38,887 bases of DNA from Christensenella sp. UBA1252 (GTDB taxonomy: Bacteria; Bacillota; Clostridia; Christensenellales; CAG-1252), in the NCBI GenBank assembly GCA_002308575.1, contig DBVY01000033.1, positions 616 to 39,502 of the forward strand, in the 5' to 3' direction. Numbering within the stretch: position 1 is the first letter of the stretch; the number at the start of each line of letters is the position of its first letter. The translations under genes were made by a program, and so were the position numbers. Positions 17,071 through 26,100 of this stretch are shown here, one piece after another. The notes under the pieces were generated by a model that had not been told where the DNA came from, ran no database searches, and saw nothing but the letters and a program-made list of their open reading frames with translations.

Positions 17071-17097
17071 ATCCGATCGGGAAAAACCCGATCGGAT
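17071..17097 (-). promoter_or_regulatory. Intercistronic 11-bp hairpin directly before a ribosome site
   Basis: ATCCGATCGGG (17071-17081) pairs perfectly with CCCGATCGGAT (17087-17097) around a five-base loop. On the minus strand the hairpin is followed at once by AAAGGAG and the ATG at 17059, not by a T run, so it is not a classic terminator. It may protect the upstream message or limit read-through or translation. Confidence 0.6.
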
Positions 17098-17113
17098 CGT
17101 TATCAACGCAAGG

Positions 17114-20100
17114 TCAACGTGGGTTCGACGACTTAAAGATCAGCGTGGATCCGTCCACGTCGAAGACCAAAACGTCTCCGTCATAGTGAAGCTCGGAATT
17201 CTCGATAACCCAACTTCCATACCAATAATCCATGCATTTCACGGAGGAAAGCTCTTGCTCGGTATATTCTCCGTCATATATGACGGTAACGTTCATTTCG
17301 CCGTTGATCGTGCAGAACGCCAGCGTCTGACCCCAATCGTCGTAATAGTAGAAGTACTGGATCTCGCCGTAATATTCCGAACACTCGTTCGTTGCGGTAT
17401 CGTAAGAATACGCCCCTAAAAGTTCCGGTTCACCACCGAGCCCGATCTCGTAGAAATAAATCCGATTGTTCACCGTGTCGTAAGAGAACGTTTCGGAGTT
17501 CCAAACGTCATCGAACTGCCCGCGCGTGGTAAATCCGTAAATCGAAAGTTTAGCGGTTTGATCGTACAACCCGAAGAGGTACCACTCGCCGCCTTTTTGC
17601 GTGATCAGCATAGTCTCACCGACGTAAATAACGTTCTCTTCGCCGTCGCGTTCCACGTACGCGTAATAGATCGCATAGGGATCACCGAAATCAAAGGGAA
17701 CGAGCGCGTCCCCGTCCAATTCCATGAGGATGGTGCCGCTTTCCTCTCTGATCTCATAGGCGACCATATCGCAGACGTCTTTCGTGTTCCAATAGCCGAC
17801 GTACTTAACTTTTCCGCTGTCGTCGACGTTATTATAGATCTGCTCGATCGTGTACGTTTGATTGCACTTAAAGAACGTGCCGCTCATATCGTTCGCATCC
17901 AAGCCGACCACGTGATAGACGTCGCCGTCCTTTTCAAAGGTATAAAGAACGGAACCCGCAAGGAAGGTCAGATCCGCCGTACCGACCGCCGCTTTCATAT
18001 ATTTAGTTGCGGAAACGGTAACGCGCATCACGTAATCGCCGGGCGTTTTCGGTGCGTCCGTCGTATACGTGTTGTCGTCCGCGCCGTACGCTTTATATTC
18101 CACGGTTCTTTCCAGCTCGTTAATCGTTTCTTTACGGATATAATTACGGACATTATCAAAAATCGGAACGAAATTATAGTCAAAGATAAAGGGATCCGGC
18201 GGCGTAATTCCGGTCAGGTACTCGGTAACGGCGTCGTCCTTTACGGTAGCCGTTCTCGTTCCTTTCATAATATAGATCGGAATGAGGACGTTTTCCGATA
18301 CGCCTTCGTGATTATCGTCCGCCGTATAGCTCAAATAGCGGTTATTGATCAAGCCGACTTTTCCCGCCGCAAGTTCGGCGGCATAGGTGGCGGGATCGGA
18401 CGTATAATCGGTCGTGAAATTCCCATGATAGGGAACGGCGTCCGTTCCGTAACTCCAGCCGGTCGGGAGCTCGAGATCCGCATAACTCATTCCGTACTCC
18501 ATTTCAACGAAGGAAGGAGCCGCCTGCTTGGCTGCCTTCGCGATCGTAAAGTTCTTGGTCGCGGAGCCCTCCGCATAGATGAAATTCGAATCCCTTCCGA
18601 CGGTAACGCGGACGATATAATCGCCGGCGTTGATCGGGGCTTCCTCGGTGTAAGCCGAATCGTCCTCGAGCTTTCCTTTATATTCGATCGTAACTTCGCC
18701 GTCGCCGTGCGCCGTATAGAGGGGCGCCGCAACGGGCTTTTCGTCGTAGGCTTTATCCAGCGAGGACGTGATCGTAACTTCTTGCTCGCCCATAATGCCG
18801 AAGAGTTGTTCGACGAACGAGGCGACGCAGTTCGCGCTCTCCGCAACGCTGACCTTGACGTAATAGGAACCCGCGGCGATCGGGCGCTCGGATTTATACT
18901 CCGCTTCGTTCTTATTCTCGCGATAGAGGATCGTGATCGCGCCGTCGCCGAGGCGGGTTACGGTCGGCTCGTCGATCGCCGTTCCGTCGTACACCTTGCT
19001 CGGGTCGGAGACCTGAATCTGCGGATCGCCTTTTACGATCGTCAAGACCGCGTACATATCGTCGATCAAATAATAGTTATCGGCGTCGCCCGTAAAGGAC
19101 GCGGTCGCGGTGATGTCCCCGACGTTCGTTAAGGCGTTGTTCGTGTACTCCACTTCGACGCCCAAGGGCAGATCGCCCGAGATCAAAATCGTTTGCACGT
19201 TGCCGTTATAGGGAACGGTCTTATTCTCGAAGGTTACGCCCGACATATCGTAGGTCGCTTTTTGGATCGTCAACGTCGCGTTCATATCCGCAATCAGGTT
19301 ATAGTTGTCGGCATCGCCCGTAAAGATCGCGCTCGCAACGGTGCTGCCTGCGGTCGTCAACGTGTTGTTCGTGTACTCCACGTTAACGCCCAAGGGCAAG
19401 CTGCCCGTGATCAAGATCGAATGTTCTGCGCCGTCGTAGGTAAGGGTTACGTTATTGAAGGAAACGCCCGACATATCGTAGGTCGCCTTCGTGATCGTCA
19501 AGGTCGCATGCATATCCGCGATCGCGTTATAGTTCGCGTTGCCCGTAAAGGAAGCGGTCGCAACCGTATTGCCGGCGTTCGTCAACGTGTTGTTCGTATA
19601 GTTGACGTTGACGCCCGCGGGCAGGCTGCCCGTGATCAGGATCGATTGCTCGGCGCCGGTATAGGTAACGGTCTTATCCGTAAAGGAAACGCCCGACATA
19701 TCGTAGGTTGCCCTATTGACGCGCAAATTGCCCGCCGTAAAGGTGATATCGTAATTATCGGAGGTGAAGCCGCTCGGCGTGATCGAGTAATTGCCCCAGT
19801 TGCTACCCGCTTCGTAAGTCGTTTCAAACGCAAGTTTGCCGCCGAGAGCGCCCACGGCCTCGCCGTTTACGAAGCCCGTGATCGTTGCGGTAAATTCGGG
19901 AGCCGCGTCACCGTAAGTGATCTCTTTGTTATCCGCTCTGACGGTCAGCGGCGCCTTGTTGATCGTCAAAGTCGCCTGCTCCTCGGCGTGGATCTTATAG
20001 TTATCCGCGTCTTTGCCCGTGAGGGTCATATAGGTCTTGCTCCAACCGTAGCCGCCGACGTTTACTGCGCCATCCGCGGTCAAGGCAACCGCGACTTCGT

Positions 20101-23083
20101 CCGATTCGTTCGCCTTATTCGTGATCGAAGCGGTCGGAAGGTGCGCCGCGCCGTCATAGGTAACGGTTGCATTCGTCCAAGAGATTTGGAGCGTTCTCTT
20201 CTCGATCGTAACGGTAAACTCACCATACTTATCATCGTGATTCGCGGCGGTCGCCTTGTAATAGACGGAGTACTCGCCTACCTCGGTGAAGGCGGGAACG
20301 ACGGCGCTGAATTCGCCGTTCATATCCGTTGCGTAAGTAAAGGTCACTTCCTGCGCGTTTGCGGCAGTCGCCGAAGCGTTCACCGCCGCGCTTTGCGCCG
20401 CGCCGTTATAGGTCAAAACCCCGTTTTGTTCAACGGAAACGTTCGTCAACGTCGCCGTGCCGATATAAAGCCAAAGCGTCCAGGTTCCGCCGAGATAGTT
20501 ATCGGACTCTTCAACGTTGACCGTGATCGGATAGCTACCCGCTTCGATATAACCGTCGCAGGGTTCGTCGTTTACCGTAAAGGTGAACGGTCCGGAAACC
20601 TGCGTCAAGCCCGTGATCATGTGCTTATTTCCATCGTAGATAAAATCGGTTGTGGCGCCCGTCGAATACAGGAATCCCTCATCCTTATTGATCGTGATCG
20701 TAAAGGTCCCGAGATAGTCTTCGTGGTTCGGGGCGGTCGCCTTAAAGTCCACCGTGTAAACGCCCGCGCTCGCAAAGACGGGAATGCCCGACGAGTATTC
20801 GGATTCAAACGTCTTCTTGTAAGTAAAGGTAACGTCGGAGCCGTCCGCGGAGGTTGCCACCGCATTCACCGTCGCGTTCAGCGGTTCCCCGCCGCTGTAA
20901 GTCAACGTGTTCGATTGCGTAACGGAAACGCCCGTCAACGTCGCTTTGCCGATCGTGATGAGGACGCTGCCGTTTACGGGTTTGTGGTTTGCGGCGGTCG
21001 CTCTGAAATAAAGCGTATATTCGCCGATTGCCTTAAAGGTGGGGATCACATCGGAGAATTCGTCCGATTCGTTCGCGCGATAGACGACGGTGTAATCGCA
21101 TCCGTCCACAGTCGTGATGTTTTCGTTTAAGACCGGGCTTTGCGCTTGTCCGTTATAGCTCAACGTTCCGTTCTGCGAGATCTCGAGGGTCATCATTGCC
21201 GGATTGATCATGATCGTCGCCATTTCGTTGTCTTTCAATTGATAGTTGCCCGCGTCGGCACCGGTCAATTCAAGGCTTGCCGACCAAGCGTCGCCGCCCG
21301 CGTTGACCGCCGCGTTTCCGTTAATCGTAACGGAAACTTCGTCGCCGGGCATCGCGTCCGTGATCGTGCCCGTCGGGAAGTGACCCAAACCGTCGTAGGT
21401 AACCGTCGTGTTCGTCCATTCGATCGTGACCTGTCTTCTTTCGATCGTCAAGGTTGCGGTCAGGACGGCGTCTTCATGGTTCTCCAAGGTAACCGTCGCC
21501 GTAACTTCGTACGTGCCTGCGTCCGTGTACGCGAGCGGAGCCGAAAATTCGGCGTGCGCGCCCGCGGGCAAGCCCGTAAGTTCGAGCGATTTCTCATCGC
21601 CGTCGTAAACCGTTTCCTGATCCGCAAAGACGAGGCCTTTGATCAGGGGTTTCGTGATCGTCATCGTCGCGGTCATGTTTTTGATCGGGTTGTAAAGATC
21701 GAGATCCACCGTAAAGGACGCGGTGACAAGATAGGTTCCGATCGTCGTTTGACCGTTGCCGTCGTACTGCACCGAAACGCCCTCCGGGAGTTTGCCGGAA
21801 AGCGTGATGGATTTTTGGGTACCGTCATACTCGAAAGATTCGTCGTCGAAGGTTACGCCCGAAAGATCGTAAGTGCCTTTCGCGATCGTCAACGTCGCGG
21901 TCAGTTCCTCGATCGCGTTATAGTTATTTTCGTCGCCTTCGAATCTCGCGATGACTTCGTATTCGCCGATATTCGTTTGCTCGTTTCCTGCGTAAGAAAC
22001 GGTTACCCCATCGGGAAGTTTGCCGCTGACCGAGATGGATTGCGCGGCGCCGTTGTAGCCGAGCGTTGCGTTTTCGAAGGTCACGCCCGACATATCATAG
22101 GTCGCTTTATTGATCGTCAACTTCGCGGTCAGAGAATCGATCTTATTGTAATTCGGGTTGTTGCCCGTAAAGGAAGCCGTTACGTCGTAAACGCCGGCGG
22201 CGGTCTTTCCGTTATTGCCGTACTCAACGGTTACGCCTGCGGGAAGATTTCCCGTTACGGCGAGGGATTTCGCCGTTCCGTCGTAGGTAAACGTGCCGTT
22301 CGCAAACGTTACGCCCGACATATCGTAGGTTGCCGGCAAGATCTTCAACGTTGCCGTCATAGGCTCGATCGCGTTATAGTTCGCCTCGTCGCCCGTAAAG
22401 GAAGCGGTCACGACGTACTCGCTTGCGTCCGTCTTGCCGTTGTTTTCATACGCCACCGTGACGCCCTCGGGAAGCGTGCCCGTGATCTGAAGGGATTTCG
22501 CCGCGCCGTCGTAGGTAAAGGCGGCGTCCGCAAACGAAACGCTCGACATATCGTAAGTAGCCCGAATGACCGCCACCGTTACCGCAATGCCTCTGACCGC
22601 TTCGAAATTCGCGGTGTCCGAGGGGGTAAAGGTTACGTGGAACACGTGGTTTCCTACGTCCCCAACTTTCGTCGAAGCCTCTTCGTCCCAACTGAAGCCA
22701 GCGGGAAGCGTAACGTCCGCAAGCGTTTGCCCGTAAGTTGCGGTCAGGGTTCCGACCGTGCCGGGTGCGGCGCTCGCCTTTCCGACCGTGACCGTCACTT
22801 CGATATCGCTGACCGTTTTATACTTCGCGGTATCGGACGGCGTGTAGGTAACGAGGAACGTATGGCTTCCCACGCTACCGACCGAAGTCGTCAAAGGATC
22901 CTGCCAAGCGAAGCCGCTCGGAAGCGCGAGATCGCCGAGCGTTTGTCCGTACGCCGCGCTGATCGCGGGCGTTTCGTACTCGGGATTCGTGAGATCCGTT
23001 TTCGAGTCGTCGCAAGCAAACAGGCAGACCGCAAGGGTCAACGCCAGAGCCGCAACAAGGATGATTGAGAGTATTTTTTTCAT
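17114..23083 (-). CDS. Giant lipoprotein with about 21 MBG/Ig-like repeats and a C-terminal Tyr/Asp-rich domain
   Basis: 1989 residues from the ATG at 23083, which has AAAGGAGG six bases upstream; a seven-codon extension is less likely. The lipobox is LFAC (Cys about 22). About residues 30-1700 consist of 70-85-residue repeats. Two are of the YGQTL type, then come runs of TYDMSGV...YDG..KSI...G.LP.GV...Y.NN units, mixed with TYDGLGH/YNGAAQS/YGDAAPE units typical of MBG and related beta-sandwich domains. The last ~290 residues (about 1710-1989) are a separate Tyr-, Asp- and Trp-rich beta domain (VIYVGETMLITQ, WYLFGLY). It should be a long stalk attached by lipid to the membrane, projecting the last domain outward. 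No enzyme motif is visible. It lies between a terminator upstream and the 460-residue gene 54 bases downstream. Confidence 0.85.
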   Translation of the reverse strand: MKKILSIILVAALALTLAVCLFACDDSKTDLTNPEYETPAISAAYGQTLGDLALPSGFAWQDPLTTSVGSVGSHTFLVTYTPSDTAKYKTVSDIEVTVTVGKASAAPGTVGTLTATYGQTLADVTLPAGFSWDEEASTKVGDVGNHVFHVTFTPSDTANFEAVRGIAVTVAVIRATYDMSSVSFADAAFTYDGAAKSLQITGTLPEGVTVAYENNGKTDASEYVVTASFTGDEANYNAIEPMTATLKILPATYDMSGVTFANGTFTYDGTAKSLAVTGNLPAGVTVEYGNNGKTAAGVYDVTASFTGNNPNYNKIDSLTAKLTINKATYDMSGVTFENATLGYNGAAQSISVSGKLPDGVTVSYAGNEQTNIGEYEVIARFEGDENNYNAIEELTATLTIAKGTYDLSGVTFDDESFEYDGTQKSITLSGKLPEGVSVQYDGNGQTTIGTYLVTASFTVDLDLYNPIKNMTATMTITKPLIKGLVFADQETVYDGDEKSLELTGLPAGAHAEFSAPLAYTDAGTYEVTATVTLENHEDAVLTATLTIERRQVTIEWTNTTVTYDGLGHFPTGTITDAMPGDEVSVTINGNAAVNAGGDAWSASLELTGADAGNYQLKDNEMATIMINPAMMTLEISQNGTLSYNGQAQSPVLNENITTVDGCDYTVVYRANESDEFSDVIPTFKAIGEYTLYFRATAANHKPVNGSVLITIGKATLTGVSVTQSNTLTYSGGEPLNATVNAVATSADGSDVTFTYKKTFESEYSSGIPVFASAGVYTVDFKATAPNHEDYLGTFTITINKDEGFLYSTGATTDFIYDGNKHMITGLTQVSGPFTFTVNDEPCDGYIEAGSYPITVNVEESDNYLGGTWTLWLYIGTATLTNVSVEQNGVLTYNGAAQSAAVNASATAANAQEVTFTYATDMNGEFSAVVPAFTEVGEYSVYYKATAANHDDKYGEFTVTIEKRTLQISWTNATVTYDGAAHLPTASITNKANESDEVAVALTADGAVNVGGYGWSKTYMTLTGKDADNYKIHAEEQATLTINKAPLTVRADNKEITYGDAAPEFTATITGFVNGEAVGALGGKLAFETTYEAGSNWGNYSITPSGFTSDNYDITFTAGNLRVNRATYDMSGVSFTDKTVTYTGAEQSILITGSLPAGVNVNYTNNTLTNAGNTVATASFTGNANYNAIADMHATLTITKATYDMSGVSFNNVTLTYDGAEHSILITGSLPLGVNVEYTNNTLTTAGSTVASAIFTGDADNYNLIADMNATLTIQKATYDMSGVTFENKTVPYNGNVQTILISGDLPLGVEVEYTNNALTNVGDITATASFTGDADNYYLIDDMYAVLTIVKGDPQIQVSDPSKVYDGTAIDEPTVTRLGDGAITILYRENKNEAEYKSERPIAAGSYYVKVSVAESANCVASFVEQLFGIMGEQEVTITSSLDKAYDEKPVAAPLYTAHGDGEVTIEYKGKLEDDSAYTEEAPINAGDYIVRVTVGRDSNFIYAEGSATKNFTIAKAAKQAAPSFVEMEYGMSYADLELPTGWSYGTDAVPYHGNFTTDYTSDPATYAAELAAGKVGLINNRYLSYTADDNHEGVSENVLIPIYIMKGTRTATVKDDAVTEYLTGITPPDPFIFDYNFVPIFDNVRNYIRKETINELERTVEYKAYGADDNTYTTDAPKTPGDYVMRVTVSATKYMKAAVGTADLTFLAGSVLYTFEKDGDVYHVVGLDANDMSGTFFKCNQTYTIEQIYNNVDDSGKVKYVGYWNTKDVCDMVAYEIREESGTILMELDGDALVPFDFGDPYAIYYAYVERDGEENVIYVGETMLITQKGGEWYLFGLYDQTAKLSIYGFTTRGQFDDVWNSETFSYDTVNNRIYFYEIGLGGEPELLGAYSYDTATNECSEYYGEIQYFYYYDDWGQTLAFCTINGEMNVTVIYDGEYTEQELSSVKCMDYWYGSWVIENSELHYDGDVLVFDVDGSTLIFKSSNPR
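17951..22990 (-). repeat. Array of about 21 in-frame MBG-type repeats
   Basis: Units of about 210-260 bases. The DNA phrase CCCGACATATCGTAGGT recurs around 19240, 19470, 19690 and 22310, and with one change near 22090. The YDMSG units fall into an early group of four and a late group of three, which suggests block duplication. Confidence 0.75.
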
Positions 23084-23117
23084 AGAAGCCTCCTTTTTAG
23101 GCAATTTTTACGATTTT

Positions 23118-23132
23118 ATAAACGCGTTTTAT
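23118..23132. promoter_or_regulatory. Palindrome upstream of the MBG-repeat lipoprotein gene
   Basis: The perfect 10-bp palindrome AAACGCGTTT (23120-23129) sits in near-symmetric ATAAACGCGTTTTAT, 35-50 bases before the start codon, beside a possible -10 TATAAA. It may be an operator; no clear -35 is seen. Confidence 0.3.
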
Positions 23133-23143
23133 GCGTTTTCTTT

Positions 23144-23176
23144 AAAAAAGCACCCCTCCCCGATTTTCGGGGAGGG
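23144..23176 (-). terminator. Terminator after the collagen-like amidase gene
   Basis: CCCTCCCCGA (23154-23163) and TCGGGGAGGG (23167-23176) form a 10-bp GC-rich stem with a three-base loop. On the minus strand GTGC and six T follow. Confidence 0.85.
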
Positions 23177-23186
23177 AGCAAGCTTT

Positions 23187-26100
23187 TTATTCTCCTTTCA
23201 GCAAGGACGACATACGCATCGTTTGCGAAACGCCGTTCTTCGTGATCGTAACGTCGTAGGTGATCAGTTCGTCCGTTTGGCTTCCGCCCGTAACGCGGCC
23301 GTTCTCGGTTACGTTCGTATAATCGCCGACCAACGTCATCGAAACGGTATAGCCGGAAAGCTGCGTCAAAATATCGTACTCCGCTTGGACGCAATCGATG
23401 AATTGCCACCAGAGTTCGAGCTCGTTTTCGAGCAAGGGTTGCGGACAATCCTTCGCCGTAAAGAAGTGGTGACCGACGACGCGATCGATCGAAAGATTCC
23501 ATTCGATCATCAACCTCGCAACGAGTTGGGCGGTGTAATGATAGGTCAACCAAAGATCGCTTCCTTGGTTACAGGCGGTTTCGATACCGATCGAGTTGCG
23601 GTTTCCGCCTTTGTTGACGATACGTCCGTCCGAAACCTGCCCGGTGTACCACCAAGTCGCGTTCATATAATACTGATTGTTTACGATTTTATAGCCGAAG
23701 CCCATATCGTTGAAGTACGCCGCGATGCGCTTCGCCGACGGAACGTCCGACGGGATCGAGATCGAGGTTTGCCTGCCGTTGATCGAGAACTTTCCGTTCG
23801 AAACGCCCCAAACCGGACGCTCGGGATCGCCCTCTTGGACGTAAACGCCCGTCGCCGTCCAGCTGACCGTCCTGCTACCGTCGCCCGCGTGATAGGCGAT
23901 CAAGTTGTCGTTCAAGTTGTGGTAAATGCCGTCGTTGCCGACGACGTAATGGATACTCGTGGAACTGCTGTTCGCAAGCGCGCTCGAATTGTTCTTCGCG
24001 CCGGCGGTCGACGCCATATTGCCTGTGTAGTGAACGGTGATGAATTCGGTGGAAGCTCTTGCGCCGCCGTGGTCCTCCGAATTATTATTCGCCTTCGTTT
24101 CATAGGTGCGAAGGATCTGATAGTCGTTATTGAACAACGCGCCGTTGATACTCTCGTACAGATCCACGTAATAGGCGGGGGTTCCCGCGCCGACGCCGAG
24201 GTTCTTGACCGAACGGATCGTGCTGTGGTTCGCTTCGATGATCGAGCGGAACGGGCTGTTCGCCGCATAAACCGTGATGCCGAGATCGTAATGCAACGTC
24301 GGTTTTTCCGCCGTGCTCGCGCGAACGATGACGTATCCTTCCGAAACGCCCGTTACGACGCCCAAAGCGGAAACGGTTGCGATCGAGGGATCCAAACTCG
24401 TCCAAGTGATCGTCGGATCCGCCACGCGGCGCACGTGCGCGTTCGCGCTGAGAGATACCGTTTCACCGATCATAACGAAGGAATCGGTGTCGTATGCCGC
24501 CGAGATCGTGTTCGGCTCGGTAAAGACTTCGATCAAAAGCGTTTGAGAAGCGCCCGAAGACGAAGTCGAAGTTACGGTCACGGTTGCGAAGCCGACTTCA
24601 ACGCCCGTCATCACGCCGTTCGCGTCGATCGTCAAAACACTCGTGTCGCTCGATTGGAAGGTTACGTTGCGCACGGTAACGCTCGAAGGATACAACGTAT
24701 ACGGGAGGGTCCTCGTAGCGCCTTTCGCGATCTCCGCTTCGGGGAAGTCGATCGAGATCGAAGAAACCGCCGTTACCTCGTAGAAGTAAGCGTACAAGGT
24801 TTGCGTCTTATAGGCGCGCGGGCAAGCGGGAAGCGTGCATTCGCTGTCTTGATACCAACCGCCGAATTCATAGGGCGATTTGGTCGCGGTCGGATAGGCG
24901 GAATACCCGGGAACCGTCGTTACCGAAGCGTCGCCCGAAAGCGTGCCGCCGTTCGCCACGAAGGTCAAGGTGATCGAATCGGTCGCGCTCACGAATTCGC
25001 CGTAAAAATCGATGCTCGTTCCGAATCCTTCGGGGATTTCGGTCATTTCGTCCACATAGTCTTCGTCGATAAACCAACCCGTAAAGTATTCGCTCGAAGT
25101 ATGCTCGGGGATTTCCAGCGTATAACCGCCGATATAGGTGCTGTACACCGCGGACAGCGTCGGGTTCCCGTTTCTCTTGTAATGGTAGGAAACGGTGTAA
25201 AGCCTTTCGAAGCGCGCATAAAGCGTCGTGATCGCCTTATTCGTGTCGTTCAAAGAGGTTACGGCGTCGCCCGAGAAGTTCGAGGTCGTAAACCAACCCA
25301 AGAACGAATAGTCGGACTTGGTCGGCGAAGGAAGCAAAACGGGGTTGCCGTCGTACACCCGATCGGGCAGCGCGTTCGACGAGCCGCCGTTCAAATGATA
25401 GTTGATATAGCGAACGTTCCTGACCGCGACCTCAAAAGACGAGGTGTTTCCGTTAAACGTTACGTAAAGAATGAAGGAGCCTTCTTTGACGCCCTGATAG
25501 GAGTTTCCGATCAAAGAAACCACCCTTTCGTCCGAAACGAAATAAGTAAAGTCTTCGGCGGTCAGATATTCCGACGTGACCGAAACGGATTTTTCTTCGC
25601 CGATACCGACGAAAGAATCGACCGAGATCGAATAATCGACGGAATCCACGATCGCCGCGATCAGGCGATTCGTTGCGGTGCGAATGAGTTTTCCGGCGGT
25701 TACGGAGAACACGGGGTTCCCGTTCGCGACCGAGATCGAAGTCAATCCCATACAATCGCGGAAAGCCTTATTCCCGATCGTCGTTACGCTTGCGGGGATC
25801 GAAAGCGACGAAAGGTTCACGCACCCGTTGAACGCGCTTTCGCCGATCTCCGTGATCGAAGACGGGATCGTGATCGAAGTTAAGTTCAGATCCCCTTCGA
25901 AGGCGTTCGGCAAGATCTTCGTGACCGCTTTGCCGTCATACGAAGCGGGAATCGAAATGTTCGAGAGATAGTACGCTTTGCCGGCTTTAACGCCCCAAGT
26001 TCCGTTGTCCAACGGATAATAATCGAGGAGCGGTGCGTCGATCGTCGGGATCTGCCCGATGTTCTGCACGGTGTTATCCGAAAGCGTGACGATCAATTCA

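Noticed and set aside
17071..17097. Hairpin as a rho-independent terminator
   Set aside because: No T run follows on the minus strand; a ribosome site follows at once.
22989..25883. Long open frame on the plus strand (964 codons)
   Set aside because: Opposite the amidase and MBG genes, highly Arg-rich, no domain and no start signal; similar plus-strand frames at 17558-21130 and 34827-36752 were dropped for the same reason.
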